Shown: positions 34,541 through 43,614 of the stretch, one piece after another | How the letters are laid out: each line of letters opens with the position of its first letter | Numbering within the stretch: the stretch's first letter is position 1 | Assembly: GCA_946811185.2 (NCBI GenBank) | Contig: OX328097.1 | Location: 10,610,252-10,674,251 of the forward strand | Length of the DNA stretch: 64,000 nucleotides | Reading direction: 5' to 3' | Source of the DNA: Hippopus hippopus | Lineage: Eukaryota; Mollusca; Bivalvia; Cardiida; Cardiidae | Notes under the pieces: model-generated | Database searches by the model: none | Seen by the model: only the letters and a program-made list of their open reading frames with translations | Told to the model about the DNA's origin: nothing | Position numbers and translations under genes: made by a program

Positions 34541-34804
34541 TGAGCCAAGTTCTGGCTCAATGGGGGCTTAATGCATTTGCGAAAAGTATCGACCTAGTTC
34601 AACTTGCGTAGTCTGCACAGGCTGATCTGGCCCGAAACTTTTCGCTATTCGTCAATTTTCTGTATATCCAAGGACCACTCTACCTGATGAATGAGTTGGT
34701 TGTCAAAAAAAGTGGCTATTATGGATCCATAATCATGTCATGGCTCGCTTGGTATTATGTTTCATGGGGATGCATTAAGCCCCCTTTTGCCAGAGTATGC
34801 CTCA
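34541..34804 (+). mobile_element. MITE A copy A15
   Basis: Complete ends, hairpin mismatched (GACCTAGTTCAACTTGCG). Confidence 0.8.
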
Positions 34805-34991
34805 TATATAAAGGATATATTTCATTAATTCAGTGCTCGTAAAGTTAAAAGAACCAACCCTAGGGTAACTGAGCACTCTATAATTGTGTTAAAAATCTAT
34901 TTTCTATCAGTCAATTTGAACAGCTTCCCTCGTATCTAATAACTGAACGAGAAATATTAAGGGGAGGCCTTACTTGATTGAGTTAAATCAA

Positions 34992-35095
34992 TTAACTCTT
35001 AGGCCGTTAAGTGCGATTTATGGCGCTTTCGTGGACGGCATAGACCAAGATCAGTCAGTCTGATCTTGGGTCTACATTGTTAAATACGATGTTTT
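34992..35095 (+). mobile_element. MITE B copy B15, hairpin centre deleted
   Basis: Left TTAA, then AAGATCAGTCAGTCTGATCT: the GCAC...GTGC core is missing and the arms have closed on each other. Confidence 0.72.
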
Positions 35096-35159
35096 TCCCC
35101 TCCTTGATAAAAAGAACTTCAACTCTTTCCTTACTGTTCTTCTTACGACACCAGAAGCT

Positions 35160-35232
35160 TTAGTGGACAGTGAAGATCAAGATCAGACTGCACAGAACGT
35201 GCAGTCTGATCTCTGATCAACACTGTCCACTA
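35160..35232. repeat. MITE B hairpin fragment
   Basis: Intact B hairpin between GGACAGTGAAGATC and ATCAACACTGTCC, no termini. Confidence 0.65.
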
Positions 35233-35289
35233 CTTTATTTTAAATTAAGGCCAAACTGTCTCTTCATCTTGCAGTGGAGTTATATGTAT

Positions 35290-35456
35290 AGCCTACGGTG
35301 GCACAAAAGTGACATGGAAGATATATTTTATACTACGTGCGCACGCAGTAGCTAATACGTGGGCACGTAATAAGTAATACGTGCGCACGTATTAGCTACT
35401 GCGTGCGCACGTAGTATAAAATATATCTTCCATGTCACTTTTGTGCCATCGTAATA
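35290..35456. repeat. Long perfect-arm palindrome
   Basis: About 70-base arms from GGCACAAAAGTGACATGG to ATACGTG, facing their complement. Both arms carry alternating purine-pyrimidine ACGTGCGCACG. Confidence 0.85.
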
Positions 35457-35625
35457 GCCAATGAAAGAGTGTAAATTATTGACTTGGTAGTGAAAGAGTT
35501 AAAGTCGCAATACACGTATGTGGCTTTTCCAACATTGGCTCGAAATCACTGAATTCATTTCGCTAATGAAGAGTTTATCCATCATTGTACGGTTTATTTC
35601 TACCTTCACCCTTCTAAAATCAAAG

Positions 35626-35930
35626 TCGAGCCCCAATAGTGCAGTCGGTAGCGTACAGGACTCAAGAACAAGGGGTCGCTGGGTCGATCCCCGGCTCGGC
35701 CAATTTCTTTCCGAGGATTGATGATAGTCATAACGACAGGATTCATTCCTCTCTCATAGCTGATTACTGTTTCGACGATGGTTATGTGGGAAAGCAACCA
35801 GTGGCTTGGAAAGAATATTGTGCTGAGTACTGGTAGAAGAAACTCCAGGAAAGCATGGATAGGTGCACTGGCCGCCATGATATAACTGAAATGTTGTTGA
35901 AAACAGCGTTAAACACCATACATTCAATCA
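35626..35930 (+). mobile_element. tRNA-derived SINE S5
   Basis: S1 family, full length. Head with GTGCAGTCGGTAGCGTACAG and GGTCGATCCCC; tail AAACAGCGTTAAACACCATA. Confidence 0.85.
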
Positions 35931-35991
35931 GTCTGAAATCCAATAATCAACAGATGTTGACGCCAAGTCGTGAATCGACTTACTGATTTCT

Positions 35992-36190
35992 TCTTAATGC
36001 ATTTTAACAAGCCAAACTTCACATAATTATGAATCCACAACACCCATTTTGTCCAATATCCGACTGAATCATGAAATAGAATGGTCTTTGGACATTCAGA
36101 AAATTTATAATTAGCGGACCGCGCAGGCTGACATGGGTCGATACTTATTTTTGGTGATGCATTATGACCCCTTTCACAGAGAACGACACA
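35992..36190 (-). mobile_element. MITE A copy A16, one hairpin arm lost
   Basis: Blocks TGAATCATGAAATAGAATGG and AGCGGACCGCGCAGGCTGAC; the first arm is absent. Confidence 0.65.
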
Positions 36191-36508
36191 ATTACGTATA
36201 TTAACCAATTTATACAATTCCTCGTATATGTATCAAATAACAGAAGTAGACGTATCAAGAAAAAGGCGCTAGTAATCTAGATGCAAATCAATTAAATGCC
36301 ATATACCAGATTTTTCCTTTCTTCATTTCTTATCATCATGACAGTTTCCAAAATGTGATAGACATTTTGACACAACTGATAAATTAACAGACCCTTTTTC
36401 AACGACGAAAATCATCTAGAAAAGAAGTTAGTGAAAATTATGCGTTAGAGATACCGAGAAAAAAGAGCTATATGTTTTTTTGTCTTTCGGGGCCGGGGGC
36501 ACTGAATT

Positions 36509-36771
36509 TGAATCATGCACTGTGAAAAGGAGTCTTAATGTATCTGCGAAAAGTATCTACCCAGGTCATCCTGCGCAGTCCGCGCAGGCTGACCTTGGCC
36601 GAAACTTTTCGCTATTGGTCAATTTTCTGCATGTTCAAGGCTTAGTCTACATCATGATTGAGTCGGTTGTTAAAAAATGTGGCTATTATGGACCCATAAG
36701 TATGTGATCCCTTCCTTGGTATCATGCATCACGGAGATGCATTAAGCCCCTTTTTACTAGAGCATGGCTCA
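36509..36771 (+). mobile_element. MITE A copy A17
   Basis: Complete, hairpin with few mismatches. Confidence 0.86.
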
Positions 36772-37019
36772 TATATAATTGCAAAAGATGTGTTGCTGCT
36801 CTTTATTTTTGACACTTCAACCGTTGTCAATTTCATCCTTAGCGAAAAGAAGAAAGTTGGGATTTCGTACATATCTCTGTAAGGACTATTGTGCAAAGAA
36901 ACAGAATTTTTCGTCTTTGCAAGAAAGACTTACAAATGCACTTGCTACAACCAGAGAGCACGGCTGATTGTCAGTCTAACCGTATCACAAACTATATTTC
37001 CACGATAAAAGTAGATCTG

Positions 37020-37172
37020 TTGGTGCTCTTTACCAAAGAAAAATATACAAAGCTACACAATTTTGAACTGTCCAAATCTGAATCATTTGCAGACGACAAA
37101 TTAAATGTGGCTCAAATCGTGAAGCTTGACTATAAGGATAGAAAACATTTGGGAAAAGCAGAAAATGCCAGT
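37020..37172 (+). mobile_element. MITE C left half (C18)
   Basis: Left blocks up to GGAAAAGCAGAAAATGCCAG, where it breaks directly into the minisatellite. Confidence 0.68.
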
Positions 37173-38880
37173 ATGTTTTGTTAGGTAAGACTTCATTGAA
37201 ATGTATCAGTATATCTTGTTAGGTTAGACTTCATCGATCTGTAGCAGTTTGTTTTGTTAGGTTAGACTTCATCGATCTGTACCAGAATGTCTTGTTAGGT
37301 TAGACTTCATTGACCTGTACAACTGTGTCTTGATCGGTAAGACTTCATTGATCTGTACCAGTATGTTTTGTTAGATTATACTTCGTTGATCTGTATCAGC
37401 ATGTCTTGTTAGGTTAGACTTCGTCGATCCGTATCAGCATGTCTTGTTAGGTTAGACTTGGTCGATCTGTATCACTATGTCTTGTTAGGTTAGACTTCGT
37501 TGATCTGTATCAGTGTGTCTTGTTAGGTTAGACTTGGTCGATCTGTATCACTATGTCTTGTTAGGTTAGACTTCGCTGATCTGTATCAGTGTGTCTTGTT
37601 AGGTTAGACTTCGTTGATCTGTATCAGCATGTCTTGTTAGGTTAGACTTGGTCGATCTGTATCACTATGTCTTGTTAGGTTAGACTTCGTTGATCTGTAT
37701 CAGTGTGTCTTGTTAGGTTAGACTTCATTGACCTGTACCAGTGTGACTTGTTACGTTAGACTTCATTGACCTGTACAACCATGTATTGTTAGGTCAGACT
37801 TCATTGACCTGTACGAGTATTTCTGTTTAGGTTAGACTTAGTTGAGATGCACCATTATGTCTTGTTAGTGTGTCTTGTTAGGTTAGACTTCATTGATCAG
37901 TATCAGTACGTCTTGTTAGACTAGACTTCGTTGATCTGTATCAGTGTGGCTTGTTAGGTTAAACTTCATTGACCTGTATAGGTATGTCTTGTTAGGTTAA
38001 ACTTCATTGACCTGTACCAGTGTGACTTGTTTAGTTAGACTTCATTGCTCTGTACCAGCGTGTCTTGTTAGGTTAGACTTCATTGACCTGGACCAGTATG
38101 TTGTGTTAGGTTAGATTTCGTTGATCTGTATCAGCATGTCTTGTTAGGTTAGACTTCGTCGATCCGTATCACTATGTCTTGTTAGGTTAGACTTCGTTGA
38201 TCTGTATCAGTGTGTCTTCTTAGTTTAGGCTTCATTGACCTGTACCAGTGTGACTTGTTAGGTTAGACTTCAATGACCTGTACCAGTATGTCTTGATAGG
38301 TTAGACTTCATTGACATGTACCGGTATGTCTTGTTAGGTTAGCATTCATTGATCTGTGCTATTATGTCTTGTGAGGTTAGACTTCATTGACCTGTACCAG
38401 TGTGTCTTGTTAGGTTAGCATTGACTGATCTGTACCAGTGTGTCTTGTTAGAGTAGACTTCATTGATCTGTATCAGTGTGACTTGTTAGGTTAGACTTTA
38501 TTGATCTGTACCAGTATGTCTTGCTAGGTTAGCATTCATTGATCTGTACCAGTGTGTCTTCTTAGTTTAGGCTTCATTGACCTGTACCAGTGTGACTTGT
38601 TAGGTTAGACTTCAATGACCTGTACCAGTATGTCTTGATAGGTTAGACTTCATTGACCTTTGCCGGTATGTCTTGTTGGGTTAGCATTCATTGATCTGTA
38701 CCATTATGTCTTGTGAGGTTAGACTTCATTGACCTGTACCAATGTGTCTTGTTAGGTTAGCACTGACTGATCTGTACCAGTGTGTCTTGTTAGAGTAGAC
38801 TTCGTTGATCTGTATCAGTTTGACTTAATAGGTAAGAATTCGTCGATCTGTACCAGTGTGACGTAATTACGTTTGACTCC
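37167..38880 (+). repeat. 38-bp minisatellite, about 44 units
   Basis: Unit approximates TAGGTTAGACTTCATTGATC-TGTACCAGTGTGTCTTGT. A block of nine units recurs (38211 and 38553, 342 bases apart), a higher-order repeat. Non-coding, no spacer structure. Confidence 0.95.
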
Positions 38881-38984
38881 GTTGTTCCGCACTATGTTTG
38901 AATGCTCGATTCATTGAATGGTGTTTCACGCTCCTTTGCCCCTTTAAACACAGTTTGTATCTCAGCGATACCTGGTCCGTGTTC

Positions 38985-39160
38985 AGCAACATTTTTTAGT
39001 TTCATTCTTAGTTTTATTCTAGATTTAGAAAGTAACGTAACTTCTGATTGGCTAAACCACTTGGTTTAGCTAGTCAGAACTTACTTTCATACATAGATAA
39101 TTTTCGAGACTAAAGATAAAGAATGTTCTTAAGAATGGTTGTTGTATACGGACCCAGAAT
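38985..39160. repeat. Palindrome J, intact copy
   Basis: Arms meet at AACCACTTGGTTTAGC; homologous to 27885-28050. Confidence 0.75.
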
Positions 39161-39271
39161 TATCAAGGTATACCGTATTTTCTTTCACAACCAACTAAAT
39201 GAATCCGACTTTCTTTGAACGTAAAATGGTAGATTTATAATATTTTACGATTGAACATGGTCTAGTCAGTT

Positions 39272-39340
39272 AGCGGATAGTGTAGATCCCAGAACAGACT
39301 GTAGGTTCTGTGCAGTCTGATCTTGATCTTTGCCGGCCAC
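39272..39340. repeat. MITE B hairpin fragment, mismatched
   Basis: CAGACTGTAGGTTCTGTGCAG with partial flanks. Confidence 0.55.
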
Positions 39341-39664
39341 ATGAAATATTCAAGTAGGCATTGAAAGATGTAACTGATATGCTAAATGTAAATACTTTGG
39401 GGAGTGGGAGATTGAAACTTCCTCGTCAAATGGATTTGATTCTGTGCAGAATATAAAGAAATATGCTTACTGCTCAGACCTAGGTTACTTCATCAGCACC
39501 TATTGTGTTTGTTTACAACACAAACTGATTGATTAACCGCGAATCAGTATACGGGATAGCAAATGTCAAACAGGAGAGAAAAAAGAGGAAGTAACATTCG
39601 TTATCTTCTGTTATTTTTCGTTTGCTTTCACTTTTCGGATCAATTATACCAGTCTGGGAGGTGG

Positions 39665-39942
39665 TTTAACTATTTATCAGACGATACAGCTTTGGACTCG
39701 TCCAAATCCAAAGCACTTGCAAATGACAAATGCAATATGGTTTTTGATTGATTGGTTTTTTACGCCGTTCTCAAAATTATTTTAGTTATGTCACGGCGAC
39801 AGCTCTCATATTCATGTAATGCATTGTAATAATTACTTTTTGAAAGGGTAGGCAGTATAATGGAAAAAATCTTCCAAAAATGTTTTCAAAAGCCGTCTTT
39901 TTCAGGGTAGTTAAAACTCAGTATTGTTTGGTGAGGAATTAA
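39665..39942 (+). mobile_element. MITE C copy C19, split by a SINE tail
   Basis: TTAA on both ends. The left half stops after ATGCAATATGG, where SINE sequence (39742-39832) starts, then the right half follows. Confidence 0.7.
39742..39832 (-). mobile_element. SINE tail fragment S13
   Basis: GATTGATTGG then ACGCCGTTCTCAAAATTATT: the common SINE tail in minus orientation, 5'-truncated. Confidence 0.65.
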
Positions 39943-39986
39943 CTTTTGCGGATCTAAGGAAACAGCACTAACTGTTCCCCTTGGAG

Positions 39987-40048
39987 ATGTGTATATCAAG
40001 ATCGGGCTGCGCAGACCTTGCAGTCTGATCTTTGATCCACATTGTCAG
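39987..40048. repeat. MITE B hairpin fragment, diverged
   Basis: AAGATCGGGCTGCGCAGACC opposite TTGCAGTCTGATCTTTGATC. Confidence 0.5.
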
Positions 40049-40162
40049 GTGATCTTTGAGAAACTTTGGTCAAACAAGCCTTGAAATGAGAATGTCAGAA
40101 TTTGTAACTGACTGGTAAATCAATCTTACTATTTGGCGCTAGAAAAAAGTCCAGTTCGAATA

Positions 40163-40375
40163 TTAGCTCTTCGGCTGCTAAGTGCGACTCAAGGACCTTT
40201 TGCGGACACTGTAGATCAAGATCAGACTGCACAGAACGTGCAGTCTGATCTTGTATCTACACTGTCCGATAAAGAGATATCATTTGCTAAAAAAATATTT
40301 CCATATAGCAAAATTTGGGATTTTACTATCGGTTTTAAAAAGTTTCATATCACTTACTTTGCAGGATCAGGGTTA
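40163..40375 (+). mobile_element. MITE B copy B19
   Basis: Complete hairpin and right TTAA; left end mutated. Confidence 0.85.
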
Positions 40376-40545
40376 AAGAAGCTTGCATCATTCCTTGTTG
40401 AGTGAGTAGAAATGAAAAAATAAATTTAGTACAAATGGCAGACCCTTGAATGGCTAGGAAGTTCCAGCCCATCAGGTCTCAAACCTTGACCAACCAGTTA
40501 TTGAGTTTCTTCGGTGCTTTGGTCCTTCATTTTACCATAATAATT

Positions 40546-40806
40546 GGCCTGCAACACGCGAAAAGGGGTATCCAGACGTTTGCGTAAAGTGTAGTCTCGG
40601 ATCAGCCTGCGCAGTCTGCGCAGGCTAATCCGAGACTACACTTTCCATTCTTTTATTATATTCTGTTTCGCGCAAGTCAACTGTAGGACATAATCGAATG
40701 TAGTCGGAAAATGTCGTCTCGGATCAGCCTGCGCGGACTGCGCAGGCTAGTACGAGACGACACTTTACGTAAATGTCCGAATGCCCCTTTTCGCATGTTG
40801 CAGGCC
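40546..40806. mobile_element. MITE D copy D3
   Basis: Complete, inverted ends GGCCTGCAACACGCGAAAAG, both hairpins intact. Confidence 0.88.
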
Positions 40807-40814
40807 GTATAAGA

Positions 40815-41010
40815 GGTATGCTATGGCAAAACGGGGTTAATGCATCTCTGTGCTGCATTATGCCAAGCAAGTCATCACATCATTATGGATCCATGAAATA
40901 AATTTTGTCAAACAACCAACTGAATCATAAGGTAGAATAGTCAAGAGACGTACAAGAAATTCACCAAAAGCAAAAAGTTTCGTCTTATGTCAGCCTGCGC
41001 GGACTGTGCA
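40815..41010 (-). mobile_element. MITE A copy A18, truncated in its hairpin
   Basis: Normal up to CAGCCTGCGCGGACTGTGCA, where it stops and J-like sequence begins. It starts nine bases after D3. Confidence 0.75.
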
Positions 41011-41068
41011 AATTATGAATATTCATGAGAGTTAGACTAAGAATGCTATGTAAAATAGTTATTACCTA

Positions 41069-41410
41069 CTTCATTTAACCTGACCCAGGTCAACGTCATT
41101 TACCACACGTCACAACTCGGCCTATTCCGTACCTACATCTAACTTGATGGCTCCCATCACCCAAGGTATGTCGAATGCGTCATTTACATGAATTAGAATT
41201 CTATTTTTACCCCAGGCATCACACGGGGCTGCCTTCGGTTTTGTCCCGAATGGTCACGGAAATATTTGGTACGGTATGCACGAATTAAATTGCTTACCTG
41301 TACCTTACCGAAATGCATGTATAGCTTCCTGAATAATAGTCGGAGTCCTATTTATATGCCTACTTACATATTCAGCATAAAGGTCAGGGACAGGTTAAAT
41401 GAGTCAGGCA
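41069..41410 (+). repeat. Repeat K, empty-site copy
   Basis: Homologue of 33222-33700, lacking the B insertion at TTAA 41285-41288. Confidence 0.8.
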
Positions 41411-41640
41411 ATAATGAATATTTGCCAACTGATCTTATTCAACTCTCTATGCTGCGATTACAAATAGTTTATTCCTTGTAAAATACCAGTCAAATCATGT
41501 ATGCTTAAATTCTGTGTTTTCCGACATGAAAAATACTGCCTGAAATATATTCCTTTCAGTATAATTCAGTTTATTTGAAACCAATGAAAAATCTTACAAA
41601 ATGTAAAACTGTTGTTCAGTATGATGTATAAAACTAAAAT

Positions 41641-41990
41641 TTATTATATTCCTATCAGTGAACTACTGGGATTTCACAGTGAATAACACCACTAGTGATG
41701 ATAATTATGGTATCATTACTAGTGACGATATAGTTTTAGAATGTTTGCCGGAACTACTTTTTTCCTTCATTGCTCATATTCCATTCTTGATAATTATTAG
41801 AATAAATAAAGGTGAATTAGGAATATTATAAATAAGATAATCTAACTGGTTGTGTGTGATATTCAAAATCTGTCACCAGAGTGGGGTTAATGCGGTTAAA
41901 AAACTCGTCCTTCAGACTCGTTTTTTCAACCGCATCACACCCCATTCCAGTGACAGATTTTCAATATCACACACAACCAATGGATTATCC
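41641..41990 (+). repeat. Repeat G copy G1
   Basis: About 180 bp of unique-looking tail (ACTACTGGGATTTCACAGTG) and then a palindrome from AACTGGTTGTGTGTGATATT to its complement. Confidence 0.82.
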
Positions 41991-42189
41991 TCTATGTAAT
42001 TAATTTCTTCTGAAACACACTTAATGACCAGCAGATTTAAGCTCTACTTCTGTCACTGTCTCCAGGCTTTGCCTTACAAGGCAACTGCGCGAGCCAAGAG
42101 CTGCAAGCCCACCATGTTCCCTACGTACGTACATAGTGAACATCGTACCATTGGCTTGAGATGATGCTGTCAAGCTCACATTGAATCTG

Positions 42190-42360
42190 TAGTTCTTTAC
42201 CAGCCGGCGAAAAAGTCTAAACTTGTCCAAATCGAAATTAAAACATTGGTGACGAGCACTTTCTCATTTTCCGACAATGTCACCACTGTTTCAGACACAA
42301 ATTCGATCATTTCAATCACGTTTAAATAAACGTGATTGAAATGATCGAGTTTGTGTCTGA
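42190..42360. repeat. MITE C left half plus palindrome
   Basis: CTTTACCAGCCGGCGAAAAA and one hairpin arm, then a perfect palindrome around ATTTCAATCACGTTTAAATA (42300-42350). Confidence 0.6.
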
Positions 42361-42444
42361 TACAGTCGCGACGTCTTCGGAAAACGAGAAACTGCTCGTT
42401 ACTAATGTTTTAAAGTACCTGTACTTCTATCTCATTGAAAGCTT

Positions 42445-42609
42445 TGAAAGACCACAAATTAGAAGTGATTCGAGTGACAGTGCTTGTCTTTGAAATAACA
42501 GAAAAGACGAAGGGAAAATGAGAAAATACTGGTTACCAGCATGTTCTCCTTTTCCCACGATGTTTTCAAGAGGGTCGTTAAATCTTTAGATATTTTGGTA
42601 AAAGATTAA
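42445..42609 (+). mobile_element. MITE C copy C21, in the fucosyltransferase 3' region
   Basis: Hairpin GAAAATACTGGTTACCAGC and right TTAA (42606-42609), ten bases beyond the fucosyltransferase stop codon. Confidence 0.72.
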
Positions 42610-42618
42610 ACAGTATTT

Positions 42619-43614
42619 CTATGCCTCAATTAAATCTTGAGGGGGTCGACAAGGTTTAAGGCCATACGCCCAGTCGACGATATTAGGGATGTTTTTCCTG
42701 TAACGATCTTGTTTGTTCATTTTCTCACACAAGTCGCACATTGCTCTTTGATAGACTGTTTGGTATGGAACAGAACTATATTGGCTTTTCTTTCTCAATA
42801 GTTCTGTGTACAATGATTCCGAATTTGACACTTTCAGAAGATAATCCGCGAGAGATTTAATTGATCTAAAATCATTCGTTGAAATATATGTGCCATCTGG
42901 GAGACTATGTTTGGTATCATTTCGAAGGCCTGCACGAGTTACCATAATGCTATTGTAATTAAAATTTTCAAACAGTTTCTCAGTGAAATATTGGCTGCAA
43001 AGTGCGTTTTCGAACGAAAGATAGAATTTGTATTCGTTGATTATTTCAAAGCAATCATCATGCCAATATCTCTGCCCGCATTTCCAAGGACGCCCACAAG
43101 CACCCAAGGAATCAACATCCATGTGTTTTTGTAAAATAGATAAAAATTCCTTTCGTTTAGATCGTGTTGTACAATGCGAATGTACAATCAGTGCAGTCTT
43201 TGTCTTTCTTTTGAAAATTTCTGTGAAGTTTAGGGCGACATTTTCGCGGTTTTCCCAAATTTCACCATACGGTAAAAATATATCTGTGTTTGACCTGTCA
43301 TACGTCATCGTCCAGTTGAAACTTGAAACCCATCCACCACGTGTCCAATGACCCCCTAGATCCATGAAGGTTATAGGGGCCTCATGTGCAGCAAAAATCC
43401 AGATTTGTCCGAGCGGTCGCTTGAAAAAGTCCGCTGGTTTTACGTCCCGACCGTCAAAAATCACGGCATCGCTTGACTTCACGACCTCTTTTCCAAATCT
43501 CAACAGACAGTTCGAGAATACGCATGAATTGAAATTCCAGTAGAGCGTCCTGGGGTTTTGGCGGAGTTTTGGTGGTATTTTATACCATGTTATAGAATAG
43601 ACACGCTTCTTCAC
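42619..43614 (-). CDS. Fucosyltransferase exon 3 (catalytic domain)
   Basis: Terminal coding exon, 332 codons including the TAG stop. The 3' splice site is a pyrimidine-rich run ending TTTCAATTTCAG, directly before GTG AAG AAG. An ATG lies upstream in the same frame (43647), but the residues from there read through the pyrimidine tract, so it is not the true start. It carries the whole GDP-fucose-binding and acceptor part of the GT10 fold. Confidence 0.93.
   Translation of the reverse strand: MKKRVYSITWYKIPPKLRQNPRTLYWNFNSCVFSNCLLRFGKEVVKSSDAVIFDGRDVKPADFFKRPLGQIWIFAAHEAPITFMDLGGHWTRGGWVSSFNWTMTYDRSNTDIFLPYGEIWENRENVALNFTEIFKRKTKTALIVHSHCTTRSKRKEFLSILQKHMDVDSLGACGRPWKCGQRYWHDDCFEIINEYKFYLSFENALCSQYFTEKLFENFNYNSIMVTRAGLRNDTKHSLPDGTYISTNDFRSIKSLADYLLKVSNSESLYTELLRKKSQYSSVPYQTVYQRAMCDLCEKMNKQDRYRKNIPNIVDWAYGLKPCRPPQDLIEA

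Noticed and set aside
37167..38880. CRISPR-like array
   Set aside because: Units are contiguous variants of one 38-bp word with no unique spacers; this is a minisatellite in a eukaryotic genome.
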